A stretch of 64,000 bases of DNA from Otis tarda (lineage: Eukaryota > Chordata > Aves > Otidiformes > Otididae), in the NCBI GenBank assembly GCA_026413225.1, contig CM048557.1, forward strand, positions 24,716,871 to 24,780,870, given 5' to 3'. Every line of letters starts with the position of its first letter. Position 1 is the stretch's first letter. The position numbers were made by a program, and so were the translations under genes. This document shows, one piece after another, positions 12,437-22,100 of the stretch. The notes beneath the pieces were generated by a model that worked only from the letters and a program-made list of their open reading frames with translations, was not told the DNA's origin and did no database searches.

Positions 12437-12731
12437 CCCGGTGTTGCGCAGCATTAAATTGAAGGCTTGGCTTGACGGTATCCGTGTGATGCCCTGCTTT
12501 CCCCGGAGCGGGGCTCCGGTGCGTGCGGGGTAGGTTAGCTGGCAAGAGAAGCCTGCAATAGGTCAGGCACTGGAACAGGCTGCCCAAGAAAATGGTGGAG
12601 TCACCATCCCTGGAGGTGTTTAAAGAACGTGTAGGTGTGGCACTCCAGGACGTGGTGATGTTAGATTGATGTTTGGACTTGATGATCTTGGAGGTCTTTT
12701 CCAACCTTAAAGATTCTATGCTTCTATGATT

Positions 12732-13605
12732 CAACCCAATAGTTCAAGTTCACATTCCTTTATTGATCTCTATTGATATGCAGTGTTTATCTTTATCCAA
12801 GTTACATATTCTTTTTTGTCCTTTTGTATTGAAAATTGTTCAGGTAGCAGACTGTTTCTGGTATTATGAAGATATGGACACCAAAAGCTGCAAGCTATCA
12901 GTTAGCATCTGTCAGAAATCAAACATCTTTGTAACACATACCAATAGTAATGGCCCAGATTTCACAGCAAAACGATTTGCTCTCCCTGAGCATGCACTTT
13001 CTTTTGAGCCTATTACATGTTATCCTTTCTAGCTACTAAAATAACACCAGCCTTTAATTTTGCCTTTAGTTTTCAGATAAAACACCACAGATTTTGTAAC
13101 CACAGCATTTAATTCCTATTCAATATGATATGAATGACTTACAGAAAGTCATGAGACAAACACACTGGAAAAATCTGTACTTTCTTGACATTAGGACTAG
13201 TAGTTATGATAGATGTCCCTTTTAAACCTTTTTCATTTTTCCTGGAATTTTTGCACAAGAAACAGAACTCAGCTAACCTAAATTGCAATCATTGCTCCCA
13301 AACAACTGAAGTTGAACGAGATTTAAAAATGTGTTGATTAGATGCATTTTCAAATTTTATCATTCCTTAAGAATGAAAGATGTAATGAAAATAAGAGGGT
13401 ACATCATACAATCACATCTGCCACCTACACCACAGCCTATAGCAGGTTTATTGTAGATAGGAAGAAAATAATGGTTACAAAGGCCGAGTATCCTTGGTGA
13501 CAGAGATGGAAACTCCTCCTACCAACTAGGATATGCATCCTGGATAAGGACAATAGTATATTTATAGACCTGTCAAGTCTATATTGTGTGTAGTGATCTA
13601 TGGTT
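12732..13605. other. Single-copy DNA, nothing recognised
   Basis: An 89-codon plus-strand frame at 12763-13032 has no recognisable domain and is treated as chance. No repeat was recognised up to the proposed LTR start at 13606, though that start is itself tentative. Confidence 0.5.
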
Positions 13606-13955
13606 TGTTATACAAGCCTACACTGGACCCTAACCAAAATTCATGTCCTAAACATCCCTTAGGCAATTTGAATGCTAAAAATTGCACTCCTTTATGACCA
13701 AGGAGTTTGCTAATGAAAAGAGCCTCCCTAAATGTTTAAAACATAAACCTAGGAAAAGTATGGGTAACCAATCAGTTATTTTATTGTGATTTCTTTCTTC
13801 TTATTATTTTGTATAAAAGACCCTTTGTATTTCTGAGAGTTGTTAGATGCCTAGCACCTGCTTCTGCAGAGTCAAAATAAATATTAATATCTCGACTCAG
13901 TGTGTTGATTGGCTTTTGCACACTGGGTGAAAGAAACCCCTGTTTTGGGACAACA
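13606..13955 (+). mobile_element. Solo LTR related to the 7.2-kb LTR
   Basis: The 3' end is clear: a CCAAT box (13768-13772), TATAAAA (13812-13818), the shared words CCTAGCACC and CTTCTGCAGA, AATAAA (13876-13881) and the terminus TTTTGGGACAACA (ending 13955). The last nine bases are the same as those of the 7.2-kb LTR, and the TATA-to-poly(A) and poly(A)-to-end spacings are similar. The 5' boundary is less sure. TGTTATACAAGCC at 13606 resembles the other LTR's TGTTACACGGG start and leaves a 350-bp unit with a 4-bp flank match of three in four (ggtt / gatt). No internal retroviral sequence follows. Confidence 0.65.
13812..13818 (+). promoter_or_regulatory. TATA box of the 13.6-kb LTR
   Basis: TATAAAA lies 40 bases after a CCAAT box and 57 bases before AATAAA, the standard retroviral U3/R order. 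Confidence 0.55.
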
Positions 13956-14939
13956 GATTGACTGTATCTCTATTATAAATGCAGTATTTGTATCTCACCT
14001 GTAAAGGGCAAAAGATTAGTTTACTTATTCCTATTATTTTATTATTTTACTTGAAAGAAAAAATATTGTTTGTTCCTCCTTCAGAGATTTATTTTCTTCT
14101 GATTTTATTTCTCAGCATTTACATTTAGGTGCAGTCAGTTTCTCTCTTCCTTTAAACCTCCCTGATCTGTCTATGTATTTTGTTTATTTGTCTTTCTCAT
14201 TTTCCACAAAGTACCTATATTGCAGCTCAGAACTTAGCAAGGTTAATCTTCCATTCTGCTGCTCAGCGAATGGAAAGCTTTTGACAGTGGGAGGTGTGTT
14301 TCTGTGTCTGGAGCATTTCTCTTTAAACCTCTTCTTGCTATTTCTCATTATGACTCTCAAATTCTGCTGATTTGAGACACAAAGGAGAAGATATATTCCT
14401 ATAATAAAAAAAAAAAGATGTAATCTCTTCTGTTTCTCGCTGTGAAACAAAAAGCAAGGGTAAGAAAGAACATTTTCCTTAAAGGTCTGGTGAGAGCAGG
14501 AGTGGGGGGAGGGGGAGGAAAAGGAAAAAAGAAGAAAGAAATCTAAACTTAGTTAACAATTTATATAAGATCCGCAGCAATCAAATTCAGTGAAGTCACT
14601 CAAGATTTACTTGCATGCAAATTTTCACTAAATAAAGATGAAATTCATTATGATTGGCTTCTTAAATAAAAGAAGTCAACATTTTCCTGTAATTTATTGT
14701 TACTTATATTAATTAGAGCATAAAGGCTTTATAAAGATACTTGAAAAAGTGAGATATAGCTGACAACTAGTCTAGTTTTCCAGAAAATTAATTGCTGGCT
14801 TTGTTTGGTCACAGGTTTTTTAATACCTGTTAAGAAGATCAGAGTTATCTCATCAAAGAGAACATTAAGAAAATAAAATGAGAAGATGAGACCTTTAGTT
14901 AGTTTTTTCAATGACTGAAGTATAGGTAGAGGGGTAAGG

Positions 14940-15078
14940 AGACCTGGTTTTATGCCTGGCTGAGCTAACAGTTTCCCATAAGGCCTAGAAAATAGAATTT
15001 AAGCTTTCTATTTCTTAGGCATTATGAGGTTAATTTTATCAGGGATTGTGTAATGCCTTTTGAGATAATCTGATTTAT
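14940..15078 (+). repeat. MIR-like SINE fragment
   Basis: The word order follows the MIR core and tail: 'agacctggttttatgcctggct', then 'tttctatttcttagg', then 'ttatgaggttaatttta', then 'tttgagataatctg'. It is highly diverged, with uncertain ends and no sign of activity. Confidence 0.45.
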
Positions 15079-16627
15079 AACTTTATAAAAGTGAAAAGTA
15101 CAATTAGAACTTCCAGTGTTTTTTTTAAGTGAAAATAAAGCACCCTTTCTCATGTCAAGCCTCTTGGTTTTTTTGGCTTTCTATGAATTTGAAATGCTCA
15201 GTGTTATGGATGGAACTTACAGGATTATATCCAGCCTCATTGTACCTTCACGGGGATACTGCTTTTTACATGGTTCGCAGTTCCCTGGGTTATATATTCT
15301 GCCATTTTTCAGTAGCTAGCAGAGATTGCTTGAAGTGAGGCTGTTCATCCAATGATTCCATTTTATATAGTAAAACATGAGAAAAATATTTGCTATCATT
15401 ATGATAATACTTATGTAGCTTGCTCTCAGGCAAACAGTAGATGTGTTTCTCCCTGCTCTGAAATATCTGGCTTATACTTCTGCCTTCAAACAGAATATAA
15501 GATTTTAAACATGACTTTATGTAGCATCTCTGTGGCTTCTATAAATATACTGGCTTCTACTGAAAGGAAACTCACCTTGAACTACAAGTACAAGTCCAAT
15601 TCAGAAGCAGTCTTGCTCAAAGCATTCTACCCTGTGAAATGTAGTGCATTGAGTAATTAAGCTGAAAAAAATTACTGGAAAGGCTTTACTTAACCTTTTA
15701 TTCGTACAGTAGATTGCAGCCAAGTTCTCCAGCTCTGCTAATCCCTCAAGTTCTGCTTACATAGTGCATTCATATGCCTTGGATAATGCTTCTGTAATCT
15801 GAAAGTATGCCATGTATGCCATCCCTGGTGTGTAGAAGTGTGCAAGTATATTCTGGCTTCTTGTTCTAAACATCTTGGCAAGATCGTGAATGTTAATATT
15901 GCATGAACAATTCTAGACTTGGAGGCTGGTGACTATTACAGGGCAAAACCAGATGGAGTAGGAAAAAGCCTTTATGTACATAGCAGGTGATAAATAATAA
16001 ATTACAACAAAAAATCATAGGAATACTTTGTACAGCATTAATGCCTCTTCCTGTTCCTTCTCCCAATTCAACAAGCCCACATGCCAAAAACCAGCCAATT
16101 CAGCTTTGCAATGCCATCGAAGTCCACTCTGCACTCTCCCACAAGTAAAGAATTATCCTTATTACAATCATATTTATAGCTGGAGAATGAAAACCCTCTG
16201 CTTTAACAATGTGCTATTCCCTAACTGGGTTTCCTCTTATGCATATGTAAGAAGTTATAAGGTACTACAAAAAAGAATGGTATTAGTCAAATTCTGACAG
16301 TTTCTACTTGTTTGAGCATTACAATAGCATTTATTTGCAGAAAAATATGTTTAATTTTGCATGGATGTTCTATATAGCATGTGCAGCTCATTTAAAACAT
16401 TCTTTCCATTTGAACTACTCAAAAACAGGGCAAGTGATGCTGTCCCTGACTCAAGTGTGTAGTTCTTTATAATCACCAGATGAGACATAAATTATTGATT
16501 TACCGTATAATCCAAAATATTCTATATGCTTCCTAAAAAAAAATAACCTCAAGTTCTCCAGAAATTGTAACATCTGAAAACTACTTGGGTTTAAATACAT
16601 GAAATAACCAAATCAATTATAGAAGCA

Positions 16628-16894
16628 TTATCTATTCAGCAACTTTTGCATTGGAGAAATTTTGCTCAGGACCATTGCTTCTCTGTCCAGATGACCAATA
16701 AATGCTGCTTTGTGTAAAAATATATTATGCCCGGATGATATAAAAATGTCTGTGAAGGCTTCAGTTCTCTTTGCAGAGCCCGGAGGGCTCACCAAATTAA
16801 GGAGCTCAGGTCTACCCATAGAGTCAAAGTAATTGGGGTGGCATGTCCTTACACAGAGGTGATACGAAGTTACAGGTGAACCGGGGTAACTCAT
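16628..16894 (-). other. 88-codon open frame in a less AT-rich patch, unknown
   Basis: The minus strand is open from an ATG at 16892-16894 to a stop at 16628-16630. The predicted residues look less low-complexity than most frames in this window and the DNA has several CpGs, unlike its surroundings. I do not recognise a domain, signal peptide or repeat. It could be an unrecognised exon, a fragment of an old processed gene, a conserved non-coding element or chance. Cross-species conservation would separate these. Confidence 0.2.
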
Positions 16895-17464
16895 GGAGAC
16901 GTTAAGCCGTTTGTGAATGGAACAAAACAGTCAGAGGTGCAAATCGGTGACAGTGTGCAATATGTAGGAGAAAATAGTTCAGGTTTGCCTTTGACTACAG
17001 GATCATTCTTGGATTCTACTGGTGAGCTCCTCAGGAAGCTTGATAATAAATTTAGAACAGCTTCCCTTTAGAGTGTTCTTTGTCTGGACACACTGACCTT
17101 TTAAAGAGGGAAGCAGAACATTAATTTCATCATTATGGCATGGCAAGGAGATTCATAAGGGAAATCAGCATCAGTCAGGAAAAGAATGCATTATTGCTTA
17201 GCTGCAGTTCTATTCCTGTGTTTCTTCTTGCTAATTTCTGAAATGTAAATCCAATTTGGCTGCTTTTCCACTTAGAGAAAGAATCTAAGACTTTAACCTT
17301 TAAGTTACATAGAACTCAGTCTTAACCCTAGGGAGAGACAGACCATCAAGTAGACAAGTACAGCAAGTCTTAAATTTCCTATAGTCATTTATGCAACTTT
17401 CTCAGTAATAATACTCTAGTTATAGCCCAGATACTGTCTGCCAGAGAACATACACATTTTATAA

Positions 17465-17503
17465 ATGAAGTGGTCAAGTGAAGTGGTCAAATGAAGTGGG
17501 CAA
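17465..17503 (+). repeat. 13-bp tandem repeat, three copies
   Basis: The unit is (A/G)TGAAGTGGTCAA with one substitution in the third copy (GGGCAA). A partial fourth copy follows. A short microsatellite-like array with no evident role. Confidence 0.85.
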
Positions 17504-18343
17504 GTGAAAGCAAAGTTTGATTTTAACAAAAAAAAAAAGTTTAAGTTGTATGATTTCTTTCTCATCACACACTGAAAATTTGGAATTCATGGAGCCTGAA
17601 TATGTATTAACTAGAGAAACACAATGTACTCTCCTGGTGGTAGAAAAAACAGTGCAGACTGATAATGTCACTGTACGTACTTATGACTTATAACTTATGG
17701 ATTTAAGGGTGGGTAGACATCAAAATGAACATTCCAGTTTTTCTTCTACCTCTGTCAGGAATATTAACACATGACACTTCTCTGTCTACAAATTTTAGAT
17801 AGGTCTGTAAGGAGCAGATATCTGCATAGTACAAAATAGGAAAGAATAAGATTGAAGGATTTCCCATCTCTTTAGCTCTTTGCTTTCTTCCATTTTTGAT
17901 GTATTGCTAATGTGGGAACACAGATTCTGAGATCCTGTGAAAGATGATCTGATCTTATGTTGACAGTATTCCTGCCCTGAGTGGATTTTTAGTGGGCTAA
18001 TTGACCTCTAGAGGCCCCTTTTGACAAGTACTTCCCTGATCCTGTGATGCAATTCTATTTCTGTCGCCGACTTTCTAGGATATTTTTTCTTGTCAAAATC
18101 ATGAGTAAGCAGGCATGACCTCCATTATATCCATTTAATGGAACTAAATTACTAAAATTGTTGCAAAAGGAAAATCTGTTGTATTTCAGCCTCGATTGGG
18201 ACCAGACTACGCAGTCTCTCTCTCCAAGAGAATAGGGGGAGATGATATAAGAAAAACAGCTGGAGGTTTGAAATAAGGACGGGGAGAAATCCTTAAAGTT
18301 ACCGTCATGGGCAAAACAGACTCGACTTGAGGAAAAATACTCA

Positions 18344-18349
18344 TTTATT
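18344..18349 (-). terminator. Poly(A) signal of long LTR copy 1
   Basis: AATAAA on the minus strand, 168 bases before the LTR 3' end. Copy 2 has lost this part of the LTR, so only copy 1 could direct cleavage and polyadenylation here. Confidence 0.55.
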
Positions 18350-18686
18350 TCTAAAACTAGCAGGAGAATGAGACAGGGAACAAGGTAACCTCCCCCCACC
18401 CCTCCCTCTTCTCGGGCTTAACATTATTTCTACTACCTCCCCTCCCCGAGCAGCACAGGGGGGAAGAGGGAATGGGGGTCGCGGTCAGTTCATCACGCGA
18501 TGTTTTACTCTGCTACTTCATCATCAGGGAAAGAACTCCTCGCATTCCTCCTCTGCTGCAGCGTGGGGTCCCTCCCACGGGCCACAGTCCTTCATGAAAC
18601 TGCTCTGGTGTGGGTCATCTCTTCCACGGGGTGCAGTCCCTCCAGAACAGCTGCCCCAGCGGGCCCTCCATGAGCCACAGCCTCCT

Positions 18687-18872
18687 TCAGGCCTCCACCT
18701 GCTCTGGCGTGGGGTCCTCCATGGGCTGCAGGTGGACCTCCATGGGTTGCAGGGGGACAGCCTGCTCCACCATGGTCATCACCACAGGCTGCAGGGGAAT
18801 CTTGGCCAGGAGCCACATTACTCCTCCCCCTCCTTCTTCACTGACCTTGGTGTCTGCAGCCGTTCCTCTCAC
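18687..18872 (-). pseudogene. 61-codon open frame inside long LTR copy 1
   Basis: It lies in LTR sense orientation downstream of the TATA box. It starts MRGTAAD and ends with the residues VEA before the stop. It contains repeated LQPM-type units that reflect the DNA's short imperfect repeats. The equivalent frame in copy 2 (45855-46058) has the same start and end but 67 codons, an in-frame difference of 18 bp. No known domain was recognised. It may be a small leader frame or only a by-product of GC-rich repeats, and I do not claim a protein is made. Confidence 0.35.
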
Positions 18873-19095
18873 AACAGGCTGGCAGACGCCTCTAAGGATC
18901 CTTTTTACATCTTATTCATTTCTCATCTCCTCTCCACTTCTTGCAGCCAGGCCGGGCTGAGTTGGGCCCGGTTGTCTGCCCGGCGGGAGGCCAGAGGGTG
19001 AGGCCTGCAAGGTCGACGAAGCTCACGCCTCCTCCTCTCTGCCCCCGCTCAGCTGCTTCACATCTTCTTCTGTGTTTTTTTCCTGTTTTCCCCTT

Positions 19096-19103
19096 CTTAA
19101 ATA
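19096..19103 (-). promoter_or_regulatory. TATA box of long LTR copy 1
   Basis: TATTTAAG on the minus strand, about 175 bp from the LTR start. The same element in the same context occurs in copy 2 at 46297-46304. Confidence 0.6.
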
Positions 19104-22100
19104 CGTTATCGCAGAGACGTTATCATGGGACATTCTGCTACCAATTGGCTCAGCCTTGGCCAGCAGCAGGTCCGCCCTAGGCCCAGCCGACTCCACTAAA
19201 CAAAGGGGAGCGACTTCTAGCAGTTTCCTACAGAAGCTGCCACCTTAGGCCCCCCCCTCACTAAACAAAACCAGAACAAGATCATAAACAAAAAATTCAG
19301 GAATGTATTTTCTCTTCCCACTTTGTGAAATAATTCACCTATTTCTTTCACTTCTGTTTAAAGCTGTTTCAGCTGGGAAGTCCTGGGCAAAAGGACTGAA
19401 AGAAATAGCTCATCAATGTCAGCTACTCATCACCACACACGTCTGGCTGCCAGCAAAAGTGTGCTGGCAAGTGGCCACTTATAAGATGAAAAGAGAAAAT
19501 AAGGGAACTTGAGTCAAGATGCAGAATCTCATCAGTGGATATGTTGAAAAACTGATCAGGACTTAGTTGTAGCAAGGCTTTTCTGAATGTTTTTTAAAGG
19601 ATATACATAGTCCAAACATTTCCTAAAAGTTTTTAGAGAGCTGGGGTTAAGTGTTTATTCTGGAGTCCAGAAACACCAGGGTGGGTACAGATATCTGTTT
19701 ATTTTGCTCTACCATTGAGCTCCCTGATGATGGTTTCACTCAGAAGTCATCCTTGATGGATCCATTAGCTGAGAGTGTGTTAGAGGATAAATCCTCAACA
19801 ATAACCAGGATCAGAATATTCCTTTTTACTTGCAGAATTGAGTTCTGGAAGGTAAGAGATGGATGTGTTAGAACAGGTCTGATTTTGTCACAAGTTGCTG
19901 GTTTAGCTCTTGTCATGTCTGACCAGGCTACATTTAGAACAACTTTAGTCCTCAAACAGAACCATGTCTTTGCTCACTCCAGTGTATCCTTCATTTTTTG
20001 GAGTTAATGATTCTGACTTTAAAATCTGAAAGGCCCCTTTATGAAGCTTAGCTGTCATAAGCATGGCACATGTTTGTCCTTAGAATTGTTACAATTGATT
20101 CCTGTATATATGGTTACGTATACAAATGGTACTTGGAGGAAACCAATCACTGTAGTTCATTCTGGGTAAGTAGGTCCATTCAAAGTTTCTGAGGTGTATT
20201 GAAATAGAGGAATGCAAGAGAGCAGAGTAAGATGAAACATCCTACTTGTATTTGGTTACTGAGTGTATCATCTTTCATTACACTTTTAATATACTAATTC
20301 AGAATATGTTGAGGGGGTTAAATGGGGAAAAAAACCCCAAACCTTAAAGTGGGAGGAGCACATGTTATTAAAGTTAATGGTAATATTTCTATATATGTTG
20401 ATATTTTGATACTTAATCATCAGTTTCTATCTAGGATTATTACTTGGATTCACTGGGTAACACCTGAAAATAAGCTTTATGGTATTGTCTTTTTTTCTTA
20501 AATAAGAAAATTAATAGTTATAGTACTTAATTTTTAAGACTAAAATAATAGTTAATACATTTTAAATGTTCATTAAAACATCAAGTAAAAAAAAATGCTT
20601 CTGAATAGCCATAAAGAGCACTCATCAAATTTGCAGAGGTTTTTCTTGTTACACTGTGACTAATTCCCATCTATTTAATCTGCATTTGAGTGTATGAACA
20701 TATCACTGTGAGGCAGATATCCTCCCTATTATTTCATTAAAAGATCAGGCAGAGGGAGAGGACTTCAGACATAGCAACATTTCCAAAAGCAATCAGTAAG
20801 TATAAACATTTCATATTTGGGGAATTTCATTTGAGACATCTTTATGCCTAGTTTTACTGTCATTCTAAGATCCTGTGATCCCTAATACTTTAAATCTTTT
20901 TTTAGCCATTTCTTGCCACTTCCCTGTAAGTAAGGTTATGCGAACTGAAGTGCTTGAAAAGTCCCCGAAGTACCTCTTCTGGAAGAAGACTTCTACAAAA
21001 TAATGATTTTGCATATGAATCGCTGGATCAGGTCTTTTTCCACCCTTGCAAAATACCTTTTGGTATTTCCCAAGAAGATTTAGAGTGTCATTAGTCAACA
21101 GCCTGTGGTGAGGATTTAGTGAGATAGAATCTCACAGCATCTTATTCTCAAAGATGCTAAAGAAAATAAAGATTAAGGTGAAGGTTAACTATACTGGGTT
21201 TTTTAAGAACAACATTACAAAGGACGTAGGACAGTAGAGTGACCTACAGATCTTTCTCTTCAGTAGTGTCAGTCTGTAACACCCCTGAAGCAGCAGAACA
21301 CAGAATTTTTGTCTACTAAGTGGTGCCATGTGCCATGACAAGAAAGCACAAAATAAATTGCTAACAGAGAAACATGAAGTGTTACATGCTGCAGTTTCAA
21401 AGGATTTCTTGCATAGGCATTTCTGCACTTACAAGGCTCTCATCATACTACTATTCAGAACACAGAAGTGGGAAGTAATTGAATGATCTATGAAGTTATT
21501 TAAATTTATGCAAGAAATTATAACAGATAGCAGTGTGGTCATACTTTCATTATGCCCTGTTTTGCTAAGATCTGGTTCTTACAGCTTTAAGAGTATGTGT
21601 GACAGCCATTTTGCAAATTTTGCTAACACAGGAACCCTAATTCAGGAATTTCTGCTGATTTAGGGGGTCTTGGTTGGTGTTTGTTTTTTTTTTTTCTGCT
21701 ATTCAGATTATCTCCCACTGTACATCGTTTTGTCAGGTCCCATTGATTTCTGCTGAAATGTTTAAATAAAAAAAAAAAAAGATCCTAGTTAAGTTGAAGT
21801 TAAGTTTCCAAGTTAGCCTTTCACATCTCTTCCCATATTCTGTTAGATGGATGTAATGTGTGTGGTGCTTTGTAATAACTCTCTGGGGAAGTTTTGATTT
21901 CTGCAGCTCCCAGGAGTGCCCAGAGACCTGTGGTGTGACAGTGAGACTCACCAATGCCCACAAAGTAGCTGGGTGCACTCCAGTGAAGAGGCTGCTACAG
22001 CCGTACCAAAAAAGTGGTAAGAGACGCAGTAACAGTTCTGGACTTCTGTCTCCCTTCAAGAGGAGGTCTCTGCAAGTGCGAAGTGCATTAGCTGGTTGGA

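Larger units (their letters stand above)
12210..12557 (+). mobile_element. Solo LTR inserted in CR1, class II (alpharetrovirus-like) layout
   Basis: This 348-bp unit begins TGTGGGGTAACG and ends AAGCCTGCA. It is flanked by a perfect 6-bp duplication ATAGGT (12204-12209 and 12558-12563). A 6-bp duplication is the size made by class II and alpharetroviral integrases. A TATA element TATTTAA (12430-12436) is followed only 16 bases later by ATTAAA (12453-12458), a tight arrangement with a very short R that recalls avian alpharetroviral LTRs. Most of U3 is a GC-rich tandem repeat of three units. The unit is GC-rich compared with its flanks. It is on the same strand as the host CR1. No internal retroviral sequence is present. 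Confidence 0.85.
12204..12563. repeat. Target-site duplication ATAGGT bounding the LTR
   Basis: Copies at 12204-12209 and 12558-12563 are identical over 6 bp. Joining the CR1 flanks through a single copy restores the normal CR1 word order around the 'ggtcaggcactgg' block. Confidence 0.9.
12149..12731 (+). mobile_element. CR1 LINE 3' end, interrupted by an LTR
   Basis: The left piece (12149-12209) has the CR1 words 'agttgcagcaggggagg' and 'ggatattaggaaaaattt'. The right piece (12558-12731) continues with 'ggtcaggcactggaac', 'ggtggagtcaccatcc', 'ggacttgatgatctt' and ends in the ATTCTATG-type tail. It is 5'-truncated. The two pieces join exactly once the 348-bp LTR and one copy of the ATAGGT duplication are removed. 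The coding tail of ORF2 is therefore disrupted. This subfamily differs in its 3' sequence from the CR1 at 50.0-50.5 kb. Confidence 0.92.
13956..18171. other. AT-rich single-copy DNA with minor repeats
   Basis: This span holds a probable MIR fragment (14940-15078), a three-copy 13-bp tandem repeat (17465-17503) and otherwise no recognised repeat. Open frames of 60 to 102 codons (for example 15352-15660) lack domain-like patterns. A less AT-rich patch at 16700-16900 is reported separately. Confidence 0.5.
18177..19278 (-). mobile_element. Long solo LTR, avian ERVL-type, copy 1
   Basis: On the minus strand it begins TGTTCTGGTTTTG (ending at 19278 on the plus strand) and ends AAATACAACA (at 18177), so the unit is 1,102 bp with TGTT...AACA termini. 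Flanking five bases are AAATC (18172-18176) and AGATC (19279-19283), a target duplication with one mismatch. In order it has U3, TATTTAAG (19096-19103), a GC-rich leader of about 700 bp with imperfect repeats of CTCCATGGGCTGCAGG type, AATAAA (18344-18349) and U5. I recognise this as a high-copy LTR family of bird genomes that I associate with ERVL; the family name is from memory. No internal region adjoins it. It shares about 840 bp with the copy at 45.6-46.5 kb. Confidence 0.85.

Noticed and set aside
12202-12454. Proline-rich minus-strand frames
   Set aside because: They are translations of the tandem repeat inside the 348-bp LTR.
18594-19001. 135- and 116-codon plus-strand frames in the LTR
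   Set aside because: They are antisense to the LTR and arise from its GC-rich imperfect repeats.
19651-20007. 118-codon plus-strand frame with internal splice-like sites
   Set aside because: No domain, no consistent exon phase, and an overlapping 71-codon frame on the other strand. Length is within the chance range.
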